The notes under the pieces are model-generated. The model was not told the DNA's origin. It did not search any database and worked only from the letters and a program-made list of their open reading frames with translations. Below are positions 10,767-23,400 of a stretch of DNA of 46,500 bases, piece by piece. Location: NCBI RefSeq assembly GCF_964355755.1, contig NC_092671.1, forward strand, positions 40,811,804 to 40,858,303, written 5' to 3'. Origin of the DNA: Antedon mediterranea (Eukaryota > Echinodermata > Crinoidea > Comatulida > Antedonidae). The position numbers and the translations under genes were made by a program. How positions within the stretch are numbered: position 1 is the stretch's first letter; the number at the start of each line of letters is the position of its first letter.

Positions 10767-12886
10767 AGTTGCATAGCATCATTATTTATAGTAACTTGTA
10801 CATTTTCAGTTAACATTGGTATTATTGATATAATCTGATCTAAAGTAGTTTGTTCAGTAGTGGCAACATGCATTCTATCAGATGTTCCATGAATTTTACT
10901 GAAATGCTTTCTTAATGTTGTACTTTGAGAAAACTTCTTTGGACACAAAGAACAAGCAAATGGTTTCTCTTTGGTGTGAACAACTTGGTGGCGTTTTAGA
11001 TCAGAAGGTGTTTTAAATCGTTGTGAACACAAATGACATGAGTAAGGTCGTTCACCTGTATGTGTCCGTTCATGGTACTCCAGTGCATTCAACCATGTGA
11101 ATGTTTTCCCACAATGATTGCATACGTAAGGTTTTATGTTCAAGTGTTTATTCATGTGTAATTTTAATGTGTGTTTTTGAGTAAATGTTGCACCACAAGT
11201 TTCACATAGAAAACCTTTTGGATGGTTGGAGACATGTTTAGTGCGATCATGTGAATGTTGCAATGTCATATGCCGTTTCACAATGGATTCATAAAGAAAC
11301 GTTTTATTGCAAATGTTACATTTTGGAAGATTGCTTTGTTCAGTATTATGACGAAGTTTGATATGATCTCGCAAAGATCGTTCCCTTCGAAAAACACTGT
11401 TGCATTCAGTACATTTTAAATCAATTTCCTTAATTTGTTTAGATTTTATCATAGTTTCGTCTTTGGATGCTCTTTTTCGTTTTTGTTTAATTTCTTCTTG
11501 TTGATTTTGTATAGCCTCAGTAACTTCTTCTTTACTTATCATGCCAAACTCAACTTTAGGACTCACAATTGGAAATGTTTTTTTAACTCCTGGTAAGGTT
11601 GACTCGTGTGTAATTAGGTCTGTACAATTTATTCCATCCTTTAGAATTTCAGAATGAACATTCTGTATGTGACTCAAAACATTATTATGCTTTGAAAAAT
11701 ACATCCAACATTCTTTACAGCCAAACATTGTCACATCCTCAGATTTTACCTTCAATTCACATACATTATTCCCATTATATGTTTTATTTGAAACTGTTTC
11801 ATCCTGCAAAACATGACCTCCATTTGTTTCACTGTCCCTGGAAGAGTTCTTCATATTTTGGAAATTACTTGAATATAAAAGTTTGTCTTGCTTAGTGTTT
11901 GGTTCATGACTACCAACTACTTGCAATGTATCAGCAGCAGTAGACGACACAACATTCTCTGCTAAATCAAGCATGCAAACTTGCGTTCCTCTTGATGTTT
12001 GAGTTTCCATTCTATTCAATGCTGTTCTGTATAAAAAAAGTATACATCAGTGATATTTATAACATACCTTACCGGTGACAGCGTTTTATTTAATGCTTTT
12101 GTCTCTCCTCGGCTTCGTGTCTTCTATGTTTTGTAATTGTTATTTCATGTTTATTGCCGAAATGAATAAAAAAAAAAAAAAAAAATACAGTATGGTGACC
12201 TTAGTATACCTTTAAGCCTTTATGCATTTTTTATACAGTAATAATATAATATATTTTGATACAATCAATACAGTATGTCTACTTTATATAAAGAATGATT
12301 TCATAGTCATAGTCATATATACTTTATTGTCCATTTAAAAAACAGAAATGTGATTTGAAAACTGGCAAAATACAAAAATATAAAATACAATTTACAAAAA
12401 CACACACAAAAAGTTAAGAGGCTAAAAATTGTTAAAATTAGATACAAATTATTATTTTTTAATTATATTATATGATTTATTATTATATTGCACTAACGAT
12501 GATTTAAAGTTTATATAAAAGCATTAAAAATACATGCGTGAGCTATATATTTCCTGAAAAATGTCTGTTTTGATACTAAATTTGTTGACATATACATTTT
12601 TTGGTTTATGAATATACCAGATAGGATCTAGATTTTTTTTAAGGAGACAATTTCCAGTTGCTATATTGATTGGAGTTCCTTCACTGTACATTTCATCATC
12701 TATTTACCTTGAATAATAAAAGCCATCTTCCTCCTCTGCCAATAGTTTTCTAATGTACTCTTCATCAGACAACTGACCTGATTTCAATTTCGCTTTTTGA
12801 AAGAGATCAAACGTTTTGGCTGAACCCAAATGTATTGTATATGATGGCATGATGTTGGAATGATGTTCTGTTGTTACATTCCACAT
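10724..12886 (-). CDS. C2H2 zinc-finger protein, two coding exons
   Basis: Coding exon 1 runs 12886-12708, starts at ATG and ends AAG|gtaaat. Exon 2 runs 12026-10724 after an atacag acceptor. The junction codon AG|A keeps the frame and gives 493 residues. Seven C2H2 fingers lie at about residues 163-184, 265-286, 296-317, 334-354, 362-382, 390-410 and 418-439. Fingers 1, 2, 3 and 7 have H-x4-H spacing; 4 to 6 have H-x3-H. TGERP and TKEKP linkers join the last three fingers. A basic KQKRKR near 240-245 is a likely nuclear signal. The first 60 residues, acidic towards their end, match no domain I recognise. By family this is probably a nuclear DNA-binding regulator; the target is unknown. Orthology is not assigned. 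The last codons sit in a 122 bp unit repeated seven times downstream. Confidence 0.88.
12027..12707 (-). other. Intron of the zinc-finger gene, with retroposon tails
   Basis: GT-AG intron on the minus strand. It contains a plus-strand retroposon-like 3' end, AATGAATAAA followed by a run of about 18 A (near 12163-12185). A second AT-rich stretch from about 12305 (CATAGTCATAGTCATATATA, then ACTTTATTGTCC) resembles the tail of a minus-strand LINE. No coding sequence was found. Confidence 0.6.
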
Positions 12887-14900
12887 TTCTTTTTGAAAAC
12901 AACTAGGTTAGGCCTAGGAAGTAGAGGTCCCTATAATAAAAAAAATTAAAGAAACAACAGAGTTATTCATTGCTTAGGTTACTAAACACTAGCCTAGGCC
13001 TAGGCTGGCTTGTCCTACTATCTAGGCCTACTTGGCCTACCTCTAGGCTCTCTCTCTCTGATTTATCATTGAATTATTCATTATTGCGAGTTTATACAGT
13101 AATAATAAGAAAGGCCTAATGAAATAGGGCCTATAATAATTAGCCTAGGCCTAGTAGAGAAGGCCTTCTTCTATTTAGGCTAGAGGCAAAGAAAGTTTTT
13201 AAAAAAGAACTAATTTAAGCCAAGCTAGGCCTAGGCCTAATCCCTAGGCCATACACTCCACTTACGATTACACAGTATAGCACTCCTAGCTAGAGTCTCT
13301 TTGTTGGTGGCGCACAAGACGATCTGCTGCATGCAGAGGCACTATAATATGGCTCTGATCCAAAGATCTTATATACTAAAGATAGGACACTCTCGGAATT
13401 TTACGTGCGATTTATGTAACACACATGGAGCTCATTTTATAGGGCGCCCTCTCGCTCAAACGAGTAGATTTATGGATCAGATATGTCTACTGTATTGTAA
13501 CTGAATACTCAATTTTTTTCATCACAATAATTGCGGTAATGTGCGATTAAATTATAATAAATTATTTCCTGTACTTTGTATATCTCTATTTGTTTTAATT
13601 ACTGAATATTGTTGTTATTATTGAATGTTTATCATCATCCTCAAAATCATCATCTAGGAGTAATCATCACTCACATCACTACTACTTATTTATGCGAGTC
13701 GGTCCCTCTGGTATTAACAACACTAAGCGCATCGTATTCCGTTTTTGTTCTTGATATGTTCTTCCTTTTCATCCAGCAGCAAAACAGTACAGATTAGGAA
13801 AATATAGTAGTCAAATAGTGTGTTATAAACAATTAAAAAAGAACAAGAAGTCACTTTTTGAAAATCACTACTTCGACTATTATTTTTATTGCAGTAATTT
13901 TTAGGAATATATTTATAAACAATCATAGGCTTAAGCCTACAGTCATGACATGAAACAGATTATGATAGTCAATTCTGAGACAATTCATACTAGGACTACT
14001 GCATTATGTACCCATCATTCGCCATGACATTCATTTGTTATTATAATTTATTTAAAACCTGAGATAGCAATTAGTTATGTTATAGTAGTCTCAGTTTAAA
14101 ATTAACTCAATAACTATTGCAAAATGATGCACGGGCCACCCAGAGGAAATATAAAAAATGTAGAAACATTGAAATAAAATCATCATATTTACAATTATTC
14201 AATCATCATGATACCAGACCGTCGTAATGATCATCATTTCTAGCCGATAATGCACAGACCGAGGCGCGTACAGACCTCCTACAACTTTATGGCATACCTC
14301 ATAAATGTGATACTTTAATTAATTTTTCACTCTTCTTCTTATCACTGATTATGTCTCTGTTAAAGAATTTAACAGCATAGAATATGCGTAGGTTTACGTA
14401 CGTTTCAATTAGCAATGTTTCAATATTGCTGGTGAACAAACATTCAACTTCGTGTTAGGGACTAGTTGCTTTGGGTCTTCCAGTTTTCGATTGGTTTCTC
14501 GCATCGCACTGTTACAGATATCGCAATTGTGCTTTACACTTGCTTTCTTGACGACGTAACCGGCTACATATACTAAAGTATTTAGTCAGTGGTGGCATCG
14601 TTGTCTTCTTGATCGGCAACATGATGCGATGATGATGATGATGATTGGGCCATCATTATTGCATCAATTCCATCTAGCTGTCGATCAGTGTATTCTAGGC
14701 AATTCGAATTCCCTGACGGAATTAACATCCTGTTGCACATAATGTAATATAACGATATACTTTTATATTTAAGAAATCGACCTTTGTATCGGAATTCAAA
14801 TAAGTTCACAAACTTGACCCAGAAAGTCCAGAGGAGAGTTTGTCCAGATGTTTTAATGACCATTTAGTTTATAATAGAATCCCTAAAGAAAACACTTAGC
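12887..14900. other. 5' region of the zinc-finger gene and non-coding interval
   Basis: From 12900 to about 13260 the sequence is rich in AGGCCTA and CCTAGGC words and should contain the promoter or 5' UTR of the minus-strand gene. No TATA element or initiator could be assigned. A 93-residue minus-strand frame at 14863-14582 ends in a hydrophilic Ser-rich tail but is unrecognised and is not called. Confidence 0.4.
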
Positions 14901-15420
14901 TTAATTTTGTGACTTTTCCCATCGTTAAACCAGGAGTGATTGACACTATTTAAGTACAGATTTGACAGTGTCATCCATCACAGAAATACCTTATTATACC
15001 GTTAATCACTCCCACTTAAACACCCCTGGACCAACTTAGGACCAATCATTAGCTCCATAAATGATGTAATGACATTATGCAAATGAACTGAGCCAATATA
15101 CCCCCAAGTTTCAGAAGAGCCCAGACACACCTCACAGCCACTTCTTCAGAAGAACATCTACACCTCACAGCCACTTCTTCAGAAGAACATCTACACCTCA
15201 CAGCCACTTCTTCAGAAGAACATCTACACCTTACAGCCACTTCTTCAGAAGCAGACCTACACACTTCACACCTCAACGACAGCATCAATCATTGACCCTC
15301 CGTTCCTTATCTATACTTATAGTTGTATATTGTACTGAAGTATTATACTGAATAAACAATATATGTGTTACGACAGTCAAGCGAGTCAGAGTCTTCATTA
15401 GTACCTCAACAACGCAACAT
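14900..15420 (+). mobile_element. Possible solo LTR or retroelement end
   Basis: The layout is LTR-like. A unique 5' part is followed by an AATAAA signal near 15350, then about 60 bp ending in CAACAACGCAACA. The sequence after the signal resembles R/U5 sequence of Ty3-type LTRs. No exact TG...CA boundary with a matching target duplication was found, and no gag or pol frame is adjacent. Four 33 bp repeats are embedded at about 15131-15252. Confidence 0.25.
15131..15252. repeat. 33 bp tandem repeat, about four copies
   Basis: The unit contains CAGCCACTTCTTCAGAAGAA then CATCTACACCT. TTCTTCAGAAGAA is itself a palindrome. The unit is a multiple of three, so the minus strand stays open and reads as SSEEVAVRCRC repeats. 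There is no sign that this is translated. Confidence 0.85.
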
Positions 15421-16841
15421 TATATTACAATAACTTCCTTCAGGGAGGCTCTAAATTCATCTGCCATCGGGTAATGGCGATTACCCCCTCTCCCTCTGAC
15501 AATAGAAAATAAGTTCTCAAGGCAATCTTGATTTAGTCTGCCTGTGAGTATAAACTTAAAGGCGTGATTGTTGATTAATCAGTATTTGAGATTCTTCGAA
15601 ATAAATATTGCACAAGCGGCAATTAAGATGTAAATAGGAACTTGGTTTCCTTCTCAAATCCGCGCGTCGTGTGTTCTGGGCCCATTTTGCACACCTGTAA
15701 ATTAATAATTGTCTGGTGAGTTTTTGCTTTATCATAATTAACGGTTACGTAATTATAGGACGTCTGCGTGCATGCTAATTGATTTTCAAATTGGTTAGGG
15801 CCTAAAGTCAAATACTTAAGCCTAACCTAAATCCACTAACTAACTAACGGTTGAATTTCATAAATATTAAGTATAAGATTCAATTAAAAATTGTTTGTTA
15901 GGGCTACTCAACGGATAAGTAATATAACCAGGGAACAATAAAAATAGTGTAATTTCACTGTTATTATAACTAATGTCCTAGCCTAATAATGATAATAATA
16001 ATCATTCCATGCGTTAATATACTGTAATGTACGTAACGGCTAGTTAAATTAAACAAAATAAAATAACCATGAGACAGAAAGCAAATATTAACCATGAGAC
16101 GGAAAGCATGAAATAATCAAGATCACAATTTGTTTATATTAAGTATTATTATTATTATTATTTGTATAATGTAAAAAGAGGGACTAGGCCTAGGCCTACA
16201 GCGACATGCCAATTGGGCTTCTTGTAGTCTTTCGACCAACAAATTTTTACTTATATGCCAACAATTGTAATGATATAATATTTGGTCAATAAATGTTTCT
16301 TGAATTGAAAGTTTTAAAAGTTGTTTAAGGTACTAAATTTTAAAGGATAAAGTAATATAACCAGGGAACAGTGAAGAAATTAGTGTAAGTTCACTGTTAT
16401 ATAATTAATGTACTAGTAGTAGCCTAATAATGATAATAATAATCATTTCATACCTACGTTTAAATAATAATTATTAATAATAGGCCTACTAGCCTAGTTT
16501 ATTAATATAGGCCTATGTATAAATTGAATACACAGTAAAGTAAGGTTAGTCCCTACATAGCATAGGCCTATGTTAAGATGTAGGCTACTTATTTAATTAC
16601 ATAAATTTACCTGTTCTTGTCTTTGGGAAAATTGTAAAACTTAAGTTCTGGGTTGGCCTTTGAATTGCTTTTACAATTAATTGCAGCACAGTATATCCCT
16701 CCATTTTTTCTCTTTTCATTCATTGTTTCTTAACCATACAAACTTTTGCGCGACTCCTCAATCCCTTATCATACCAATGTCGAGAAAATCCGACAACCGA
16801 AAACGTCATCCATACTGCGATCGTCACGCAAAAGTTCGTTA
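15421..16841. other. Non-coding interval with a diverged duplication
   Basis: Two segments, about 15915-16010 and 16350-16455, share the order AGTAATATAACCAGGGAACA, then TCACTGTTAT, then a CTAATAATGATAATAATAATC tract. They are diverged copies of one repeat about 430 bp apart. AGGCCTA words become frequent towards the right. No gene was found. Confidence 0.5.
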
Positions 16842-17251
16842 AGCCCGGCGCACACTAGAGCTTTCGGCTGAGCCAACTGGCACGAGTGTAACACTTGGCT
16901 CAGTAACAAATTTGCCGCAAACTATGTTCGCGTTCTATCGGACGCACACTAAACGCCTTCAGTACGCGATTTTCTGATTGGATAATTACTCACTACGCTA
17001 TACAGCACGCGCTGAAATATCATAATAAATCAGAACATGTCATGCGCAGTGGAATTTTTTAGTGAGCAGGAAGCTCACGTTCGGCGCACACTTGAGGAAA
17101 ATGGCACGCGTGCCAAAAAATATTAAACACGATGAATATTTTCCTCAGCGGCACGCGTGGCCGATTCCTCACGAAATCCCCGGCGCACACTGTGAGGCAA
17201 GTGTTACTCGTGCCAGTTGGCTCAGCCGAAAGCTCTAGTGTGCGCCGGGCT
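16842..17251. mobile_element. 410 bp MITE, PIF/Harbinger-like by its TTA duplication
   Basis: The element begins AGCCCGGCGCACACTAGAGC and ends with its reverse complement. The terminal inverted repeats extend about 55 bp with a small gap. Both sides are flanked by TTA (16839-16841 and 17252-17254), which matches the TWA target duplications of PIF/Harbinger transposons. GCGCACACT recurs internally in both orientations, and a GGCACGCGTGCC palindrome lies near the middle. There is no coding capacity. Superfamily assignment rests on target length and sequence only. Confidence 0.8.
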
Positions 17252-17539
17252 TTACTCGTTTAAGCGAGGGGGCGCACTATAATTTGACGCTTCTAAAGTG
17301 TTACGCGTAAACGCGGGAAGTGTCACATCTTTTATTTATAATAAGATCTTTGCTCTGATCGAAGGAGTGAGAGAGGGCAGTATAGGAGGGAGACGAGGTG
17401 ATATGGAACGCCGGTGTAACACTCTCGAACTTGTTCATCTCTCTCTCTATAAAAATGCAATTTTTCGACGGCTGTATTTTAAGTCTAGCCTAGTCTATAT
17501 CACAAATTCCTTAGCAACACGGTACATACATACGACATT

Positions 17540-18240
17540 TATAAATAACATTTCACAACTACTAGGCCTAGGCCCTAGGCCTAAACTGTATACTAAAAAA
17601 ACATTTAGAAAAAGAATAAGACAAGAATAGGCAAGTTATGTTTCATATTTTTTAGGACCCTAACCTAGCGCAGCTAGGCCTAGGCTAAAGCTAGGCCCAG
17701 CCTAGCTAGGCTAGCTAGCTAGGTAGGCGGGACTAGGTTCTAGGCCTAGGCCTAGGCCTAGAAGGAGTCAGACATTGTCATTAGATAGTAGGCCTAGCCT
17801 AGTTATTAGTAGGCCTAGAGGCCCAGCCAGGCCTCTACTCTAGGCTAGGCCTAGCTAGACCAGGCTAGTTTAGTTAGCTAGGGCCAGGCCCCTAGTAGGC
17901 CTAGTTTGGCTAGGGTTAGGCTAGTAGAAGTAGTAGTTGCGTATCATCTTTAAGTCTAGGGCTAGGCTAGACAGACCTACCTATAAAAATAGGGCCTACT
18001 AGGCCTAGGCTAGTAATAATAGTATAGGCTAGGCTAGGCCTAGACTTGACAACTATTTTTGGCTAGAAATGGAATCTAGGCCTAATACTAAATAGGCACT
18101 AGGCCTAGGCTAGGCCTAGCCTAAACTATTTCCATCAAACATTAAGTTAAGTCAGGAGTTAAGTTTAAGTTCTCACACAAAAAGGGCCTATTTTATATTA
18201 TAAGTAGGCTTAGCACAGGCGTAGGACTTAGGCCTAGAAG
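17540..18240. repeat. Region saturated with CCTAGG/AGGCCT palindromes
   Basis: Dozens of AGGCCTAGGCC, CTAGGCTAG and TAGGCCTA words occur in both orientations with no fixed period, so this is not an ordinary tandem array. The same words occur at lower density at 2690-3070, 12900-13260, 16180-16570 and as single copies in several other places. No coding potential was seen. The block ends about 360 bp before the dynein start codon. Confidence 0.8.
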
Positions 18241-18602
18241 TGCGTAAGGTGTATCTGATTGGTTGGTTGCAGCCGCCATGCTTGTTGGTTCCCTCTCCAT
18301 GAAGAATCACTTTTTGAACTTCAATAACATTGGTTATAAAAGTATAAAATCTTTGGGCAGAACACTAGTTGAATTTAGTTACTACGTACGATACTACAGT
18401 ATTGGTAATGTATATTTTAGTTACTACGATACTACAGTATTGGTAATGTATATTTTAGTTACTACGATACTACAGTATTGGTAATGTATATTTTAGTTAC
18501 TACGATACTACAGTATTGGTAATGTATATTTTAGTTACTACAATACTACAGTATTGGTAATGTATATTTTTATTGAAACAAAAATAGGTGATTACAAAAG
18601 CA
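18241..18602 (+). promoter_or_regulatory. Candidate promoter and 5' UTR region of the dynein gene
   Basis: This is the only sequence between the palindrome-rich block and the first dynein codon. It has an inverted CCAAT box (ATTGG, 18258-18262), a TATAAAA-like word near 18342, and a possible 3' splice site (AAAAATAG, ending 18587) directly before the start-codon exon. The last suggests an untranslated first exon upstream. The transcription start cannot be placed from sequence. Confidence 0.3.
18378..18570. repeat. 38 bp tandem repeat, five copies
   Basis: The unit contains TTACTACGATACTACAGTAT then TGGTAATGTATATTTTAG. The first copy carries an extra TACG. The array ends 33 bp before the dynein start codon, so it lies in the 5' UTR or an upstream intron. 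Each unit contains CAG followed shortly by GGTAATG, a weak acceptor/donor-like pair. Confidence 0.9.
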
Positions 18603-20491
18603 ATGAGTTCTCGGAATTCACTGAGAAGTCGAGATGGTGGAAGACCATTTTCTGCTAATAGAACTCAAATTCCACCTGATAAAAAAGATGATGCAGTCTG
18701 TTATCCAGAAATCAAGCAGAGGGGATATTATTCTGATATCCTTGAACGCAGTGCAGAAGAAAAACTAAAGGTAAACTAATTTCACACTGAACTATAATTG
18801 CATACTGATACTAGAAATAATGGAAATTATCATAATTATACATCATAGTCATACATGAAGTTAAAAAAAAACATGGGAAGTTTGTTTTAGGTCAACAGCG
18901 CCCACTATTTACTGTTATCGGAGTGCAGCTGTGACATCAAAACTGCGATCTTGTGGCTATAATTCCCTTCCTGTTTGTTTTTAAAAATAAATTTTGACCT
19001 CAAATGGTTGTACAATTCTTAAATAACGTAAATTCGCTTTATGTAAGCTGAAGAGGCAATGTGGAAAACCGAGAGCTATTATTAGGCTGGGAGACAAGTT
19101 TAAAAATGGCAGTCTTCTGGCCAAACGGGATTGTTTGCATGTATGATACATTGACACCTAATTCAATTGATTTGTTAATATATTTCCAATTTTGAGTAAT
19201 GGTAATAGATATAAGCCATTAATAATGTTTCCTCTTTATAGGACATCTACTCTGGTCCACATACGGAACAGGATACATTATGGAACTTATCAAAAGAAAA
19301 GCATATTCCTGCAGTCACAACATTTGTAGGTGATTTGAACTTCAATGAAGCTCTCAACAGACAAGTATATGGACCTACAAGTCAAATCACAACAGAATCT
19401 GTAATTATGTTACTTTACTTTTAACGAAGGTTTAAATCATTGGTTTATTTGTCAATAGCTATTTGTCACCATGGAAATAAGGGATAAGTAGATAATAATT
19501 TCTGTTGATATTGTTTTTATTTATTTTATGTTGGAATGTAAATATTTAACATTTTAATCATCTTCAAACTGTTACAGGATTTTCCAGAAAACTCGTACCT
19601 ACCAAAAGTCCAACTTCCATATTTTGTTCCACCTGGACACTGTCCTCGTAAAATTGAAATTGAAAGACGTAAACGCCTCTACCAGAGTCAGGACTTGGAA
19701 GATATCTTAGAAAAACTCAATATTGAAACAGAATTGTTGATGCCTAAACAACTTGGAGAAAATTTCAAAGTTACATTGAATGAAAACTGTGGTGAAGATG
19801 CAGCCCCATTTCCAGCATTTCTTCCATTGGATATATTCACAGACATGGAGTTTGATTGTAGAACACCTGATGAGTGGTTAGATATGGGTGTTGTAAATGG
19901 ACACAGACTACCTATTCCTGCCAAAGCATTACTACCAGCATGGGATTCAACTGAAAAATGTAAGACTATACACTTTATACACTAATATAAGCTTATAGTT
20001 AATGCATATACCTGTAAAGTCTCACTGTATATCTTTAATTAAGGTATGTTTTAAAATGTTTCATTTATTGTAGTGGATCCCAAAGACCCTAGTTTGGAGT
20101 ATGAGTGGTTTGATGTAGGTGTTTTGGACTATGACCAAGATGAAAGCTTATGGTTGGTCCAGAAAACTGACCTTAATGGACGGATTCTTGATCACGACGA
20201 CAGTCAGGTGGTTGTTAATGGTGGAGTTAAGAATGGCATAAGACAACCGATTCAAGCGACTCAGTACTGGATTCCACGAATACAAGTTATGTTTATTGCA
20301 GAAGATCCAGCAGTATTTGCACAGACTGTTTCGCAAGCCTTCCATGATAGAAGACATACTGAAGCGTTGCTGAGGTATCACTTGTATGTGGACTGTATGC
20401 CTATGGATGGTGTAGGAGAACTAGACTCAGAGAGCTTGAAACGAGTTGTTGGTTGGGCTAAGGGTGCACCATCACTTGCTAAAGATAAGAA
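18603..20491 (+). CDS. DNAH1: DNAH1 exons 1-4: family-specific N-terminus
   Basis: Exons are 18603-18770, 19242-19400, 19578-19959 and 20074-20491, covering residues 1 to about 376. Residues near 45 read [10 protein letters not shown]. Exon 3 carries [20 protein letters not shown] and the [13 protein letters not shown] segment. Exon 4 carries [25 protein letters not shown] and [12 protein letters not shown]. These blocks are characteristic of DNAH1 and lie upstream of the general dynein tail domain. Junction phases are 0, 0, 1 and 2. The first 40 residues are basic and low in complexity, and are the least certain part. Confidence 0.9.
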
Positions 20492-23400
20492 GTAAGTGAT
20501 CATAAATAAAAAACACTAGAAAAACTTACACCTCAAAAACAGTATGGAACATATACAATAATTGTTTTCTTATATATTGACTTTGACTCAATTTTTGTTT
20601 TGGAAGGTTTAATAAAATGCACAGTGGTCGTAATTGTATTTTACATGTGTCTGTTGCTATGATTACACACTTATTTTACCATGTGTTTGTTTATAGTCTT
20701 GATGATTACGTTCATACATTAGAGAAGGAAGTAAATATTGACTATGCACGAGCAATGAATAGAATCATCTTTGACAAGATAGTACAATCCAGTCCTGGTA
20801 CATTTGCTTATGTCACAATCCCAGTCAAAGATAAAGAGCATATACCAGACACAGGTATTCACACAAGTTTTTGAATAATAAAATACTAAACTAACTAACA
20901 ATTATTTGTAACACTGTTAAGAACCTCTAATTTCCTGCTTTAAATGCTTATAATAATTTATTTTGAAGGCTATTATGGGGATGTACCTGATTACCCATTT
21001 GATGAACAGTATGATAGCTTTGCATTTAACTCGTTGTTAACAAGAGAAGAAGCAATTTTTGCAATGATGAAAGTCAGAACAGAATGTAACAAAGTGTCAG
21101 CAATGTCATTGTTTCATGTTCCAATGGCAAAGCATTTGAGGATAGAGGAGTTTGAACAAACTCAGAGTTCACAAACTTCACAGGTTAGTCAATTTCCTTA
21201 TTTAAAAAAAATAAAAAAACATTCTTCCAATTATATTATTGATCATTATTATTATTTATTAAATTTAGTATTTTATTTCTATATGTTTCAGGTTCAACTA
21301 TTTCTGAAAGATAGTTGGATCTCAACCTTACGTGCTGCCATCCGCACAAGCCTACGTGATGTAGGTAAAGGCTGGTTCAACCTGCACGAAACAAATTGGG
21401 AAGTCTATCAAAAATCAAAACTTAAAAAGTTTATGGAGATGGTCAAGTTCTGTATGCAGGTAATTCCATTCAATGTAGTACACTAGCAATACTTGTTGTA
21501 CATAAACAAACTTGGATGTTTGATTTGTAAAGATTACTGTAACATGTTGTATTTAATTGTTTAGGACTCGATGCGTTATCTGGTTCAGGATTCACTTGTC
21601 AATTTTACACAAATGATTATTGATGCATGTTATTCAGTGCTTGAATGTCAAGACACAATGGATTGGGGCAATAAATTAATTGTAAGCCCATATAGGTAAG
21701 TTAAACAAAAAATTACTTTGAAATCTTAAAGCATGGTTAGTTTAATTGTTAATTGAAAGATATAAAAATGGAAATTTTGTTTTATGTTATTAGGCCCAAA
21801 CGCAACTGTCTGTTCCTGGTAGATCTGATTTTAGATTCAACTGGTTGCCACTACAGTACACCTCTTCCCAGTTTTGAATCTATGCTTGTGTCACTATTCG
21901 ACCGTGGAATTGGAGCAACACAACATGTCCCTCAGTTAGAGAAGGTTTTTAGCATTTTTATTTTCTATTTTAATTGCAATCATTTTTACAACCATATTAA
22001 AAACCTACACCAACAATTAATTTAATGTTTATATGTAATAATCTAATAATCTGCATGTTGGGCAAGGCATAATCAAAAGTGCAAAAGCTCAAATTGTATT
22101 TGTGCTTTTATTGCAAATGGATTACTATTTTGTTCTTCTCTATTATGGTACTCCATTAATCATTGTTTAATCTTACACTTTATGTAGTATGTACTGGAAG
22201 ACATCTTTTGGGCAGATACTCCACTATTAGAATCTGTAGGTGAACACGAACCGAGAGTTGAAGAGTTAAGAGAAAACATTCGTAATGCAATCCGCAAGGC
22301 TTTGATTCCAATGAAGGCTTATTCCAAGGCTTATGAAAAACATATGCAGCTCATGAATCTGGACATTGATGAATACATCAAGTATGTCTTGTTTCTTTCT
22401 GGAAAATAATCGTTAATTATGCTTTCACATAATAAATAGATAAAGTAATAATATAATAATTGATGTTAATGTTTTTGAATTGACATTAAAATGATTGTAT
22501 TATATACAAAATAGGGAATATGATTCAAAGGAACATACTGCTGCAGAAGTGAAAAAAGAAATTGAGGATCACTTGGTTCAAAAAGAGATTCTAGAAAACA
22601 CGATACCAAGTAACATTATCATTGGGCCATTCTACATCAACACTGAGAGTGTTCGTCAAGGTCTTTCCAAAAAGCGTAGGGCATTAGCTAATGCTTTACT
22701 TGAACTACTTGCACAGAAACTGAGAAAACAAGCTGAAGATGTAAGTTTATTGAAACTAAATAACCATTATTCATATTTGGTTTCTCAAAATAATCAATTG
22801 AAAATGTTCTTTGGAGGTTTACAAAATTGTATTGTATAATAATAATATTAATGTGCCTTTGCTAAGTTGAAATCAATGTTTTTCTTTGTAGGCTTGTGAA
22901 GAATTTAAGTCAATCTCTCGTCGTCTTTATGACAGACCAAACTGCATTGAAGATTTAGCAGAAAGTAAAGAATGGATGGAGTCAATCCCAGAGAGGTTGA
23001 AAGAACATCAAGAAGTCATTGACAAAGCTATGACAGATTATGAACTGATTGAAGAGTTTTGCTATAATTTATCAACAGATGATTTTAATCTTAAGTAAGT
23101 GGTTTATTAAACAAATTGAGAGAATACAGTAATGACTGTTTTTTGTTTTGATTTTGACAAACTTGTATAAGCAAAACGTTAACTTTGCTAAGATAAAATA
23201 AAAGAAACACCCAAACACCAATTGATCAATCAATAATAATAAAAATCTCTAATTACATGACATATTTATTCAAATTATGTATTCCTTTAATTGTGCAGGT
23301 GGAGTGCCATAGGCTGGCCTCGAAAGATTGAAATCCAAATGGAGCAGACACTTCAACAACTGGAAGAAGATCAAGAACGTTTCCAAAAGATCCAAGTGAC

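Noticed and set aside
14582-14863. 93-residue minus-strand frame with Ser-rich tail as a gene
   Set aside because: No family signature, no convincing splice partners and ordinary AT-rich surroundings; its length is within chance expectation.
17298-17630. 110-residue plus-strand frame as a gene
   Set aside because: It starts at a non-ATG codon, runs into the AGGCCT-rich block and shows no domain. It is likely chance.
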